This document shows positions 25,766 to 34,077 of a stretch of 64,000 nt of DNA, in pieces (position 1 is the stretch's first letter; every line of letters begins with the position of its first letter). The notes beneath the pieces were generated by a model. The model made no database searches. It was given only the letters and a program-made list of their open reading frames with translations, and was not told the origin of the DNA. Both the position numbers and the translations under genes were made by a program. Source of the DNA: Tolypothrix campylonemoides VB511288 (GTDB taxonomy: Bacteria > Cyanobacteriota > Cyanobacteriia > Cyanobacteriales > Nostocaceae); NCBI GenBank assembly GCA_000828075.3, contig JXCB02000001.1:1580435-1644434 (forward strand). The letters are read 5' to 3'.

Positions 25766-25990
25766 ATGGAAAACTCTTTCACTGCAATCTTTGAAAAAGT
25801 CGATGACTGGTATATTGGCTACGTCCAAGAGTTACCTGGTGCAAATGTCCAAGAAAGAACTCTGGAAGAAGCAAGGGAAAGCCTGCGGGAAGCTATCGAG
25901 CTAATTATAATATCGAATCGGGAACTTGCAGAGCAACAACTCTCCGGTAAAGATGTTGTACGTGAAAAGATTACAGTCAAAATATCGTGA
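25766..25990 (+). CDS. HicB-like antitoxin domain protein
   Basis: This 74-residue protein has the HicB-like fold pattern: a short strand FTAIFEKVDDWYIGYVQELP, GANVQERTLEEARESLREAI, then a helix (IELIIISNRELAEQQL). Such proteins usually neutralise a HicA mRNA interferase encoded next to them. Here the following frame overlaps its stop by GTGA but is short and lacks most of HicA, so this is probably an orphan or decayed pair. ATG 25766 gives a family-like N-terminus. An intact hicBA pair lies 3 kb downstream. Confidence 0.75.
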   Translation: MENSFTAIFEKVDDWYIGYVQELPGANVQERTLEEARESLREAIELIIISNRELAEQQLSGKDVVREKITVKIS

Positions 25991-26088
25991 AGAGACGAGA
26001 ATTGATTCGCCAGTATCGTACTACAGCACAACAAGAGGACTGTTCAAGATGTGATGTTTCACAAGAGTGCCAGGTATCGGAAAGCTAG
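25987..26088 (+). pseudogene. possible HicA toxin remnant
   Basis: The frame opens at GTG 25987, overlapping the HicB-like stop codon, and reads VKRRELIRQYRTTAQQEDCS before ending after 33 residues. The first eight residues match the usual HicA start (MKRRELIR), but the GGSH/catalytic His region is missing. It is either a degraded toxin gene or coincidence; the overlap and N-terminus favour decay. Confidence 0.4.
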
Positions 26089-26155
26089 AAGCAGCAAGAC
26101 TCCGTGAGAAATAGCTTATTTATAAATCTTTACGATTTTATGTAAGCTTTATATA

Positions 26156-27622
26156 TTACACTTGACAAGTCTGGACGCGAGACAAGAATACCCCCATCCA
26201 CCCCCGTAAATACAAAGAATACCCAACGCGACGCATGGTGGTGACGGGAAGATGCCCCCGTGGAGCAAAAAGGGAGAAATGCAGTTCTGAATAACTTACC
26301 CAACTACCATTCTTTCGCCAGCCAACGCGATCGCCCAACTTACACTCCGTTTCATAATCCACTTTGCCGCCGCACTCCAGCCAAATGCGCTTTTGTACGC
26401 TAAAACCGAAGTCTCCGCCACTGTATTTTACCCAAAGTTGGTCAATAGTGCGTAAGGCAGTGCAGGGAAAGTTGCTAATGTCTTCCACATCTAGCCAGCC
26501 TTGCTTTTCTCTGCCAGCTACTTTCAGCATCAGTCTAGCAGTTTCCTCATCCGCTTCTCGCCACTTCTTGGCTTTGAGTAAATTTTCCAGGTTAGAGTAA
26601 TCTACCCCTACATCGGAACTCCTCCCCAACTCATTACGCACTCCTCCCGGCTTGCCAGAAGGAGTTGGAGGTGGGGTGCTTTCTACCAACAAATTCAGCC
26701 ACTCCTGCATTGTTTGAGGACGATCTTTTGCCTCTAACGCCATGCCTTGCAGAATTGCTTGATTCACAGCATTGCTAAGACTAGGGGCAAGTTGCTGGGG
26801 TGGTACTAGTTCCTCGTTTTCATACTTGCGGTCAAAGGAATTGGTGGGGCGCTGTCCAGTTACAGCATAATACAGGGACGCAGCCAAACAGTACACATCC
26901 ACTGTTGGGTGACGAATACCTTTCTGGACTAATTCATAAGGCGCAAATGCCTTGTTACCAAAAGACCTGGAAAGTGTACTAGGTGGAGACATATCCCCAG
27001 CAATACCAAAGTCAATCAGCACCGCTTTGCCAGAGTTAGGAACCTCTGGCTCAAAACTGAGCATAATATTGGGAGGGGTGACATCGAGATGAAAGATGGT
27101 TTTTTTATGTACTTCCACCAAGGCTGACCCTATTTGTCGGATGTATTGAACAGCTTCAATTTCTGGTAATGCCCCTCGGCTTTGTACAAACTGCCACAAA
27201 CTTTCACCTGGTATATATTGCATCACCAGACAGGAACGACCATCTTCTTCAAAGAAGTCGAAGACTTGCACAATATGGGGCTGAGAGTCTGCACAACATT
27301 CTGCCAGCATCTGTGCTTCTTTTTTGAAGCGTTTAAGATAGTTGGGATAGTCTGGATCGTTTTGTACACTTAAATTTGGTGTTTTTATAACGACTCGGCG
27401 ATTAAGCTGAGTATGTATTGCTTGGTAGGTGACAGCAAAGCCGCCGCCGCCCAACTGTTTTTCTATGTTGTATTTGCCGTTGTGTATGAGTTGCCCCTCG
27501 CCCCAGATCATAATTAAAGGTTTGTTGTTAACTATTATTGATTTTGACACGCCTTTAGCTGGTGTGGTAGGTGCTACGGTTTGCCATAAGTACTTAGAAC
27601 TAGGCAATGTATCAGGGTACAT
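26156..27622 (-). CDS. Ser/Thr protein kinase fused to a GUN4 domain
   Basis: This protein of ~488 residues has an N-terminal protein kinase domain (about 45-320) and a C-terminal GUN4 domain (~345-485). Kinase motifs are the GGGGF P-loop, VVIKTP (ATP lysine), IFHLDVTPPNIML (catalytic loop), IDFGIAG (DFG) and FAPYEL. The loop has Thr where most kinases have Lys (HxDxK). The GUN4 part is recognisable from NLENLLKAKKWREADEETAR, WLDVEDISNFPCTALRTIDQ and FGFSVQKRIW. GUN4 binds porphyrins and stimulates Mg-chelatase H subunits, and an H-type subunit gene lies only 500 bp away. A link between kinase signalling and tetrapyrrole status is plausible but inferred. ATG 27622 is used; a TTG is two codons upstream. 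Confidence 0.93.
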   Translation of the reverse strand: MYPDTLPSSKYLWQTVAPTTPAKGVSKSIIVNNKPLIMIWGEGQLIHNGKYNIEKQLGGGGFAVTYQAIHTQLNRRVVIKTPNLSVQNDPDYPNYLKRFKKEAQMLAECCADSQPHIVQVFDFFEEDGRSCLVMQYIPGESLWQFVQSRGALPEIEAVQYIRQIGSALVEVHKKTIFHLDVTPPNIMLSFEPEVPNSGKAVLIDFGIAGDMSPPSTLSRSFGNKAFAPYELVQKGIRHPTVDVYCLAASLYYAVTGQRPTNSFDRKYENEELVPPQQLAPSLSNAVNQAILQGMALEAKDRPQTMQEWLNLLVESTPPPTPSGKPGGVRNELGRSSDVGVDYSNLENLLKAKKWREADEETARLMLKVAGREKQGWLDVEDISNFPCTALRTIDQLWVKYSGGDFGFSVQKRIWLECGGKVDYETECKLGDRVGWRKNGSWVSYSELHFSLFAPRGHLPVTTMRRVGYSLYLRGWMGVFLSRVQTCQV

Positions 27623-27686
27623 CCGCAAGTATTGATGCTTTGGCGATTTCCTATCTTTTGGTATCAGTTAGGGAAGCAAAATTTTG

Positions 27687-28733
27687 TCACCTTTTGTGCG
27701 GGAGACTGGGAGATGGTGTCGTGTCTTGTGTTGTGGAATTGGTGGGTGTAGGTAATGGTTTTGGGGACAATTTATGCCGCAAATCTATAGTGTCGTTTAA
27801 TCCTGATATTATTCCTGCCAATAACGCCAACACACTCATAATCCCTAATATCCACGCCCACAGAGGTTGTGCCCAAGGTAGTTTCGGGAGAGTAAAACCT
27901 CTTGTTTGCAACCCCAATTCTTGCAACCAGTCCTCTACCGTTTTGGGACGTTGTTCTGGTTCTAGTTTCATCGCGTGGATTATTGCATTGTTAACGCGAT
28001 CGCTAATTTGGTTGTTTAATTCTTTAGGTTCAGTTAATCTTTCATTTCGGTCTTTCCTGTCTATCGCAGTAACTGGCTGTTGTCCTGTCAATAACACATA
28101 TAAAGTTGCAGCAAGAGAATAAATATCCGTCCAAGCACCGCGTCGTTTCTGTTGTGTGGCGGAGTTGAAGTATAGTTCAATGGGTGTAAATCCGTCTACC
28201 CTGGCACCGCGACTCGTCAACGGACTGTCAAATCCCCTTGCTAAGTCAAAGTCTATCAAAACAGCTTGATACGTACCCGCCCGCACCATGATATTTTCTG
28301 GTTTGATATCGCGATGCAAGAATCTTTGTTTATGAACTTCGATAAGTGCTTGTCCAATTTGCTGAATATAACCCAAGGCTTCTTCTTCTGGGAAAAATCC
28401 TCGGGATTTAACAAGTTTCGCTAAATTATCTCCTTGAATATACTCCATGACTATGCATGGTAAGTCCCCTTCCTTGAAGGTCTCAATGACGCGAACAATA
28501 TTGTCGTGTTGACATCTTGCTAGCTTGGGTGCTTCATCTAGAAACCCTGATTCTAAGTAATTGCGGTCTTTGAGAGGAAGTTGGTTAAGCACATCGGGAT
28601 TCGGTGTTTTAATGACAACGTCCTTTCCATCCCTATTTGTGGCAAGATAAGTAATGGCAATGCGTCCCCGTCCCAGCTCTTGTTTAATTTCGTACTGATC
28701 GCGGTGTAACTTCTGTCCAGGTACCCAGGTCAT
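27687..28733 (-). CDS. Ser/Thr protein kinase with C-terminal membrane anchor
   Basis: This 348-residue kinase has a domain from about residue 13 to 270: a degenerate P-loop (LGRGRIAITY), VVIKTP lysine, and catalytic loop LHRDIKPENIMV. The metal-binding motif is DFD instead of DFG (LIDFDLARGF). One membrane helix follows (WILGIMSVLALLAGIISG, ~295-315), then a Pro/Ser/Thr-rich tail. The DFD change is tolerated in some active kinases, so activity cannot be excluded. It lies 64 bp upstream of the kinase-GUN4 gene on the same strand, and both share an N-lobe style (KTPNxxV), suggesting a duplicated, cotranscribed kinase pair. Confidence 0.92.
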   Translation of the reverse strand: MTWVPGQKLHRDQYEIKQELGRGRIAITYLATNRDGKDVVIKTPNPDVLNQLPLKDRNYLESGFLDEAPKLARCQHDNIVRVIETFKEGDLPCIVMEYIQGDNLAKLVKSRGFFPEEEALGYIQQIGQALIEVHKQRFLHRDIKPENIMVRAGTYQAVLIDFDLARGFDSPLTSRGARVDGFTPIELYFNSATQQKRRGAWTDIYSLAATLYVLLTGQQPVTAIDRKDRNERLTEPKELNNQISDRVNNAIIHAMKLEPEQRPKTVEDWLQELGLQTRGFTLPKLPWAQPLWAWILGIMSVLALLAGIISGLNDTIDLRHKLSPKPLPTPTNSTTQDTTPSPSLPHKR

Positions 28734-28984
28734 CGGTTAATAATCACAGAGGGTTGGATTTATTTTTACATAGCTATACAACAACCATAAGTTTATCAAT
28801 TTCAAAAGCCACTACTAACTTTATCCGATAATCTTGGAGAAATCGTTGTGGCTGGTATTCGCGAGCTAATATAGCAAGAGAGCCATGTTGGATTGAGATA
28901 GGGTATCGTAACTCTAGTACAGTTTCTCTCCCTTAATGCTGAAAACGAAAAAATTAGATGTGTGACAGCTTAGAGGACAAATTT

Positions 28985-29191
28985 GTGAAATTTCTGATTA
29001 CTATCTTTCAAGATGAGGATGGGATTTTCATTGCTGAATGTCCATCTATTCCTGGCTGTGTCAGTCAAGGTAAAACAGAAGAAGAAGCAACACAAAACAT
29101 TCAAGAAGCAATCAAGGAATGTTTAGAGGTGAGGGCTGAAAAAGGAATGCCTTTGACAGTGACAACTCGTGAAGTAGAAGTTTCTGTCTAA
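28985..29191 (+). CDS. hicB: HicB-family antitoxin
   Basis: This protein of ~68 residues starts MKFLITIFQDEDGIFIAECP and contains IPGCVSQGKTEEEATQNIQE, the standard small HicB antitoxin pattern. It would bind and inhibit the HicA RNase encoded immediately downstream. I start at GTG 28985, which has AGAGGA upstream and gives the family N-terminus. A longer frame from ATG 28958 is possible. Its stop codon overlaps the hicA start (TAATG), indicating translational coupling. Confidence 0.92.
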   Translation: MKFLITIFQDEDGIFIAECPSIPGCVSQGKTEEEATQNIQEAIKECLEVRAEKGMPLTVTTREVEVSV

Positions 29192-29418
29192 TGGCTAGTA
29201 TACCAATACTGAAACCAAGAGAGGTTGTGAAGACGTTTGAGAAACTTGGTTGGGAAGTAGTTCGCCAACGAGGGAGTCACATAATTCTTACAAAACAAGG
29301 ACATCCAGCCACACTCTCTGTACCAAATCATGACGAAGTAGCTCGCGGCACGTTGCGAAGTTTAATTGCAAAAGCAGGGATAAGTGTGGAGGAATTTTTG
29401 GAAGCGTTGGAAAACTAA
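29191..29418 (+). CDS. hicA: HicA-family mRNA interferase toxin
   Basis: This 75-residue protein has a double-stranded-RNA-binding-like HicA fold: REVVKTFEKLGWEVVRQRGS, then H-ILTKQG, then LSVPNHDEVARGTLRSLIAK. The conserved His in RQRGSH is the catalytic residue of HicA toxins, and the PNHDE segment is the usual second half. It cleaves mRNA when freed from HicB. The ATG overlaps the hicB stop by one base, so the antitoxin comes first, the reverse of the classical hicAB order but common in cyanobacteria. Confidence 0.93.
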   Translation: MASIPILKPREVVKTFEKLGWEVVRQRGSHIILTKQGHPATLSVPNHDEVARGTLRSLIAKAGISVEEFLEALEN

Positions 29419-29606
29419 AAACCCTACGAGGATCATATTATAGTGAGAGATCCAGGGTAAAGTGTGTTTGCGTTTCGTAACTCCTCCAGTCCCCTTTGAA
29501 ATTAGGGGTGCGCCTTGCTATCACGCCCCCCCAGCACTGGCGGAGCTAATCACCACTGACGGTTACGTAACTCCTGATGTCTGCTATTATTACAAAGGTG
29601 AATTAT

Positions 29607-31352
29607 ATGCATATTCGCGAGCAACAGAGTGACCCAAATAAATTCGCTCCTAAGTTTGAAGGGTTTTTTCTCCAGATGGTTATGCCAGGACTACAGCAGA
29701 GAGTCCAGAAAATTGTCACCCAAGGACTAGGTTCAGATTGGAAGATTAAACCGATTGGTGACAATTTTACTGAGTTTGAGGTAACTAAAAAGCAAGATGC
29801 TTTGTCAGTTAAACAAGCTTGGGACAAAAGTTATTATCTGCGTTCCCAGCCAGGAGTTGTAGATGCACAGCCACTGTTTGCTGTTCCTATACCCAACTAC
29901 CCCGCCTGGAATGACGAGTCAACACAGCCCAGGGCTACCTTTGCGCCCAAAAATCTCGACGAAAGCAGTGATGTAGAATGGAGTCTCAAGCAGCTGCGAG
30001 TCTTTGAGGCATGGTCACGCTTTTTCCCACCCAATCGACGACCAGGGGATGGGATTGTTGTCGGGCTTCCTGATACAGGCTATTCGGAACATCCGGAAAT
30101 TGTTGCCAATCTGCTCCTTGAACAAGGTTACGATTTTCTTAAGGGTGACAAAGACCCAAAAGACGAACTCGAAACATCTGGGGGCGAAATTATTAACAAC
30201 CCAGGTCATGGCACATCTACAGCGAGTGTCATAATCAGCCCAAGAGGGGGACAAGGCAAGTACCCAAGCGGAAAAACTGTGGCGGGGGTGGCTCCTGGTG
30301 CCAAATTAGTACCCCTTCGAGTCTCGTACTCAGTTGTACTATTGAGCGTACGTAATTTAGCTGAAGCGATTGAGTACGCGGCAAACAATGGTATCCATGT
30401 CCTTTCAATTAGTCTGGGAGCTGGTTTGTTCAACGCGCGTCTGCGGAGTGCGATAACTTATGCCCAAAAACGAGGCGTAATCATCGTTGCAGCATCTGGT
30501 ACCTTGGTTCCCTACGTGGTTTGGCCTGCTGCCTATGAGGAAGTGATTGCTGTGACTGGCAGTAATGTGCGACGTGAAATTTGGTGGGGTGCATCGCGCG
30601 GAAGTCAAGTGGATGTCACTGCTCCTGGTGAGTCAGTTTGGTATGCAAAAGTCGAGAAGAACAATGGTAAGATTAACTACAACGTTCTGCAAGGCTCTGG
30701 CACTTCATTTTCTGCACCATTCGTCGCGGGTGTAGCGGCTTTATGGCTATCATATCATGGGCGATCGCAACTCATCGAACGGTATGGAGCTGAAAAGATT
30801 CCTTTTATCTTTAATCAAATTCTACGCGACAGTTGTGAGAAATTTCCCACATGGAAGCCCAATCAATTCGGTGAAGGTATCGTGAATGCAGAGAAAGTAC
30901 TTGCTGCACCACTACCTGATAATGTGACTCGTTCAGTCATTGCACCAGGGTTTGCCTTAGAACAACATTCGTCTATAGACAACGGCAGACTCGACACCTT
31001 CGCCCATCTCTTTGAGCAACAATTATCCCAAAATCAACCCCAAAATAATTTTCTTGGAGTAGTTCGAGATGATACCAAGCTGCGAGCAGGTCTTGCTCAA
31101 CTGTTGCAGACAACAGAAACAGAATTACCAAGGCGATTGAAAGAGGTGGGACAAGAGCTAGCTTTTTACTTTACCATAAACCCAGAGCTTTACAAGCAAT
31201 TTGCAGCAACTCTATCTAGTCAAAAGCCTCATTCGACTCAGTTTCAAAGTCAGCCTTTAACGGAGTCATCAAAGCCAAAGAATCTAGATTTCTTGCGCGA
31301 GAAATTGTTATTACACGGTGTCTCGGAAGCCTTGAAGACAAAGCTAGGATGA
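29607..31352 (+). CDS. subtilisin-like serine peptidase (S8)
   Basis: The protein of ~581 residues contains a full S8 catalytic triad: Asp ~156 (VVGLPDTGYSEHPE), His ~201 (NPGHGTSTASVI) and Ser ~367 (GSGTSFSAPFVAGVAALW). The first ~110 residues (ITKQGLG-type and FTEFEVTKKQDALSVKQAWD) resemble an I9-like prodomain. No signal peptide is seen, so it may act in the cytoplasm or be secreted by another route. About 170 residues follow the catalytic domain and match nothing I know. I start at ATG 29607 because AAAGGTG lies ~7 bases upstream; an upstream ATG at 29577 lacks one. It is monocistronic. Confidence 0.9.
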   Translation: MHIREQQSDPNKFAPKFEGFFLQMVMPGLQQRVQKIVTQGLGSDWKIKPIGDNFTEFEVTKKQDALSVKQAWDKSYYLRSQPGVVDAQPLFAVPIPNYPAWNDESTQPRATFAPKNLDESSDVEWSLKQLRVFEAWSRFFPPNRRPGDGIVVGLPDTGYSEHPEIVANLLLEQGYDFLKGDKDPKDELETSGGEIINNPGHGTSTASVIISPRGGQGKYPSGKTVAGVAPGAKLVPLRVSYSVVLLSVRNLAEAIEYAANNGIHVLSISLGAGLFNARLRSAITYAQKRGVIIVAASGTLVPYVVWPAAYEEVIAVTGSNVRREIWWGASRGSQVDVTAPGESVWYAKVEKNNGKINYNVLQGSGTSFSAPFVAGVAALWLSYHGRSQLIERYGAEKIPFIFNQILRDSCEKFPTWKPNQFGEGIVNAEKVLAAPLPDNVTRSVIAPGFALEQHSSIDNGRLDTFAHLFEQQLSQNQPQNNFLGVVRDDTKLRAGLAQLLQTTETELPRRLKEVGQELAFYFTINPELYKQFAATLSSQKPHSTQFQSQPLTESSKPKNLDFLREKLLLHGVSEALKTKLG

Positions 31353-31653
31353 AATCCTAAACTTGTAAACTTTGGTAATGATGATTGTTTAAACGGACTT
31401 CATATGACACAGATATAGTACTCAAAGAGATGACTATAGCAGGGGACTAGGGACTGGGGACTGGGGACTGGGGACTGGGGACTGGGTGAAAAGTCTTTTT
31501 GTGTCTAGGTTTTATCATCTGTTAGCGTCGTACGCACCTTGGCTGTTGCTATACCTTGCAAGCTGTTTGCATCCAAGGTAGTCCTTGTTACATATAATTT
31601 TTACGAGTGAAAACAAGGGTCCCCAATTCCCAATCCCTAATCCCCAGTCCCTT
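31353..31653. other. 300-bp gap dominated by a MITE-like repeat
   Basis: No gene. Family A copy 2 occupies 31433-31554. The remainder contains another CCCAATCCC-type low-complexity stretch just before the convergent peptidase-like gene. Confidence 0.7.
31433..31554 (-). mobile_element. MITE-like repeat family A, copy 2
   Basis: This is the reverse complement of the element at 10082-10189: the CTTTTTGTGTCTAGGTTTTA block and TTGGCTGTTGCTATA end are shared. It has more GGGGACT units (about six). The termini ACTATAGC and GCTATACC are inverted repeats. It is non-coding and lies between convergent genes. Confidence 0.82.
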
Positions 31654-32967
31654 TTACTCTAATAAATCATGTTTCAGCAGGGCATCTGCTGCCTGATTGA
31701 TAGAATCAAAACTCATACCGGATCTATCTGCAATATCCAGCAAGCTATGGTTCCCGTCAGACAAATTTAGAACCCACAACATTGCCATTTCTCTCATTTT
31801 TGTATCCGTCTGTCCACCGATTGCGCCGTATAAACCCCTTTTACCCAACTGCGGCTCACATTTTGGATTTTGGTTGAGGTATTTTTTGTTGTTTTCTAGT
31901 ATATGCAGAACTGACAAACACTTGGAGAATGAATCGGCAAGGTACTCGGTTTGTACGAGATCCAAATTGTCTGCTGATGTATGATATTCTGGATAACAGC
32001 TGTGCGGTGTTCTCATGAAACAACCTACAGGTAAGTTAAATCCTGGTGAACAAAACTGCCGTTCGTCATAGCCATAAGGAAAGAAATCTATGATTTCAGA
32101 ATCTTTACCAGAATGCTTTAAGACATGAGTCACGGCTTTGTCGATTTCCGCATCACCACGACGACTTTTTTTATAAGTAGACTTGCCCGGATCGCCTAGA
32201 CAAGTTAAAACTAAACCGTGTTTAATCTTGTGAACCTGATTTTCATTTAAACAAAGCCAAGTGATGGAACCGATAGTTCCAGGAATAAAGATAAATCGAT
32301 AAGAGTACGAAAGATTTATTTGACTTAGATATTTTGCTAGGAATGTTGCGATCACTATACCAGAGAGATTATCATTACAAAGCGATGGATGACAGGCATG
32401 GCATGATATGAGTACTTCGTCTGGTTTCTCTCCTTTAAGGTAATACTCGCCATACGTTAGATGACCGTCCTCTAGGGAAGAATCAATGCACACCTCATAC
32501 TCTTCGTCTTGTAGTTCTAAGAATTGTTTGTGACTTAGACAAAAGCCCCAGCTTTCTTTATAATATGAAGTCCGATAAGGAATCCAATTAGGGCGATCGC
32601 TTAGTGTAAACAGATGTTTCTTTAATTCCTCTAAATGTATCTTTTGCTTAACAGGCACGCTGTAATTAACAACATGCAAGTTTGATTTATTAAAATCTAT
32701 AATTCTTTCTCCATTGGAATTCTTAACATACGCATCTTTGATATTCCACTCTTTAGGCACTGTCCAGTCAAAGACTTGAGTACCAGTAGGAACTTCATGC
32801 TGAGTTAATTCAATATGCTTTTTAATCCAATGCAGCGTTTCTCGAAAACCATTGCCAGTAATAGAGCGGCAAATAGGATACAATTCTGATATTAACTGGT
32901 ACATTTCTTGGCTAACTTCACTGGGGTTAAGCCTTTCTTTAATATCAGTTATATTCACGTTTTTCAC
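31654..32967 (-). CDS. DUF4910 / aminopeptidase-like protein
   Basis: This protein of ~437 residues has the DUF4910 layout found in polysaccharide and sugar-antigen loci. An N-terminal region begins MYQLISELYPICRSITGNGF, and a metallopeptidase-like core reads EVLISCHACHPSLCNDNLSG (possible zinc ligands His, Asp). HTSADNLD supplies a further His/Asp. A C-terminal winged-helix-like tail ends the protein (SLLDIADRSGMSFDSINQAA). The fold resembles M28 aminopeptidases; activity is not established. It starts with GTG at 32967, or GTG at 32958, which has AAAGGTG upstream. It is the last gene of the minus-strand sugar cluster. Confidence 0.82.
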   Translation of the reverse strand: MKNVNITDIKERLNPSEVSQEMYQLISELYPICRSITGNGFRETLHWIKKHIELTQHEVPTGTQVFDWTVPKEWNIKDAYVKNSNGERIIDFNKSNLHVVNYSVPVKQKIHLEELKKHLFTLSDRPNWIPYRTSYYKESWGFCLSHKQFLELQDEEYEVCIDSSLEDGHLTYGEYYLKGEKPDEVLISCHACHPSLCNDNLSGIVIATFLAKYLSQINLSYSYRFIFIPGTIGSITWLCLNENQVHKIKHGLVLTCLGDPGKSTYKKSRRGDAEIDKAVTHVLKHSGKDSEIIDFFPYGYDERQFCSPGFNLPVGCFMRTPHSCYPEYHTSADNLDLVQTEYLADSFSKCLSVLHILENNKKYLNQNPKCEPQLGKRGLYGAIGGQTDTKMREMAMLWVLNLSDGNHSLLDIADRSGMSFDSINQAADALLKHDLLE

Positions 32968-33002
32968 CTTTTATATAAATAGTTAATTGTGAAAATTCAG
33001 CT

Positions 33003-33221
33003 AACAGCGGTTTTCAGCTAAGGTGGGCATTACCGCAGAATATCTCAAATATCCATCACATAGGCTTTTATGAGCGATGCCCGGAAGTTCCCGCTTGTTG
33101 GGAAACCCCAACGGGAGAGCCAGTTGCCTGCGGAGAGAAGTCCTGCAGCACTGGTCTCACCGCCTGCAGGACTTCTCTCCACCCTACGATTTGTAGTATA
33201 ATCATAAGAATAAGCGCTGTA
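33003..33221 (-). mobile_element. MITE-like repeat family B, copy 2
   Basis: This ~219-bp non-coding element is bounded by ACAGCG and CGCTGT and inverted relative to 20613-20806. It contains a strong 17-bp stem: GGAGAGAAGTCCTGCAG (33132-33148) pairs perfectly with 33164-33180. It separates the PIG-L and DUF4910 genes. Confidence 0.75.
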
Positions 33222-33252
33222 ATCTAATCAGCTTAGTAGTTTAGTAACCAAG

Positions 33253-33906
33253 CTAAAAAACGACTTTGCGGCAATAAAAAGCTTCAGCATACTTATTAGG
33301 CGCATTCGATTCAATTCCTCGCAGTCTTAGAATTGATAAAAATGTTTCTTCAGTAAACCATTGTTTGTTATTTTGCGAGGGAAAGCTATCAATAATATTC
33401 TTAATTTTGTCTTTGCAAATTTCCTCGTCTAAATGTACAAAGAAATTAGGCTTTCCTAAATCTCCATCATATTTAGGTATTTCATACTCTAGAATTAAAT
33501 GGTTCCTAAAGGTATTCCAAGTAAAATCAGAAATTAAGCGATGGTCTTGATGCAAATCGTGACGAGAATGAGTAAAAATTAAATCAGGATGATAATCTCG
33601 CTTTAATTCCTCGAAAAATTGTTTAATTTCAATTCCAATGAAAGGAAAAAACCCATCTTGAAATTGTTTGATGACTATATTTTTTTCTGGGACTTTTTCT
33701 AAAAACTTATTAGCGCTATGATAAGCTTCCTTTTCTCTTCGTAAGTTGGAACTAAAGACAACCCAATAAAACACAAGATTCGGGTAATTTTCTACCAATC
33801 TTAAAATGGTACCTCCACAACCAATTTCTATATCATCGCAATGCGCTCCTAAACACAAAACTTTATAAGTTGAGTCATTTTTTTCTTCAAAACTGAATTT
33901 CAACAT
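33253..33906 (-). CDS. PIG-L family deacetylase
   Basis: This protein of ~217 residues has the PIG-L/LmbE signature: zinc-site LCLGAHCDDIEIGCGGTI (AHxDD) at the N-terminus and HSRHDLHQDHRLI (HxxDxHxDH) in the middle. Family enzymes remove acetyl groups from N-acetyl-sugars or related amides with a divalent metal. Here it sits among nucleotide-sugar genes, so an acetamido-sugar substrate is likely but inferred. ATG 33906 is used; the frame extends three codons to a TTG. A family B repeat lies between it and the DUF4910 gene downstream. Confidence 0.92.
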   Translation of the reverse strand: MLKFSFEEKNDSTYKVLCLGAHCDDIEIGCGGTILRLVENYPNLVFYWVVFSSNLRREKEAYHSANKFLEKVPEKNIVIKQFQDGFFPFIGIEIKQFFEELKRDYHPDLIFTHSRHDLHQDHRLISDFTWNTFRNHLILEYEIPKYDGDLGKPNFFVHLDEEICKDKIKNIIDSFPSQNNKQWFTEETFLSILRLRGIESNAPNKYAEAFYCRKVVF

Positions 33907-33975
33907 ACTGCACAAATACCTAGCAAAGAAAATTTGAAATATCGCGCAAAGACGCTATGAAAACTTTGCGCCTTT

Positions 33976-34025
33976 GCGACGCCAGTCGCCTGCGGAGGGA
34001 AACCCTCCTGCAGCGCTGACTCGTC
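33976..34025 (-). repeat. dispersed repeat family F, intergenic copy
   Basis: This inverted copy of the sequence captured in the chelatase gene (23373-23432) includes CGCCAGTCGCCTGCGGAGGG and CCTCCTGCAGCGCTGACTCG. It is flanked by the CTTTGCGCC / GCGCAAAGACG motifs also seen around the captured copy. Confidence 0.85.
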
Positions 34026-34077
34026 TTTGCGCGAAAAATTCATCCGGAACGTGGGTAGAATTCGATGGTATTTATCC

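Noticed and set aside
27607-28122. Plus-strand open frame of 171 codons opposite the membrane kinase
   Set aside because: It is antisense to a well-supported kinase and shows no domain.
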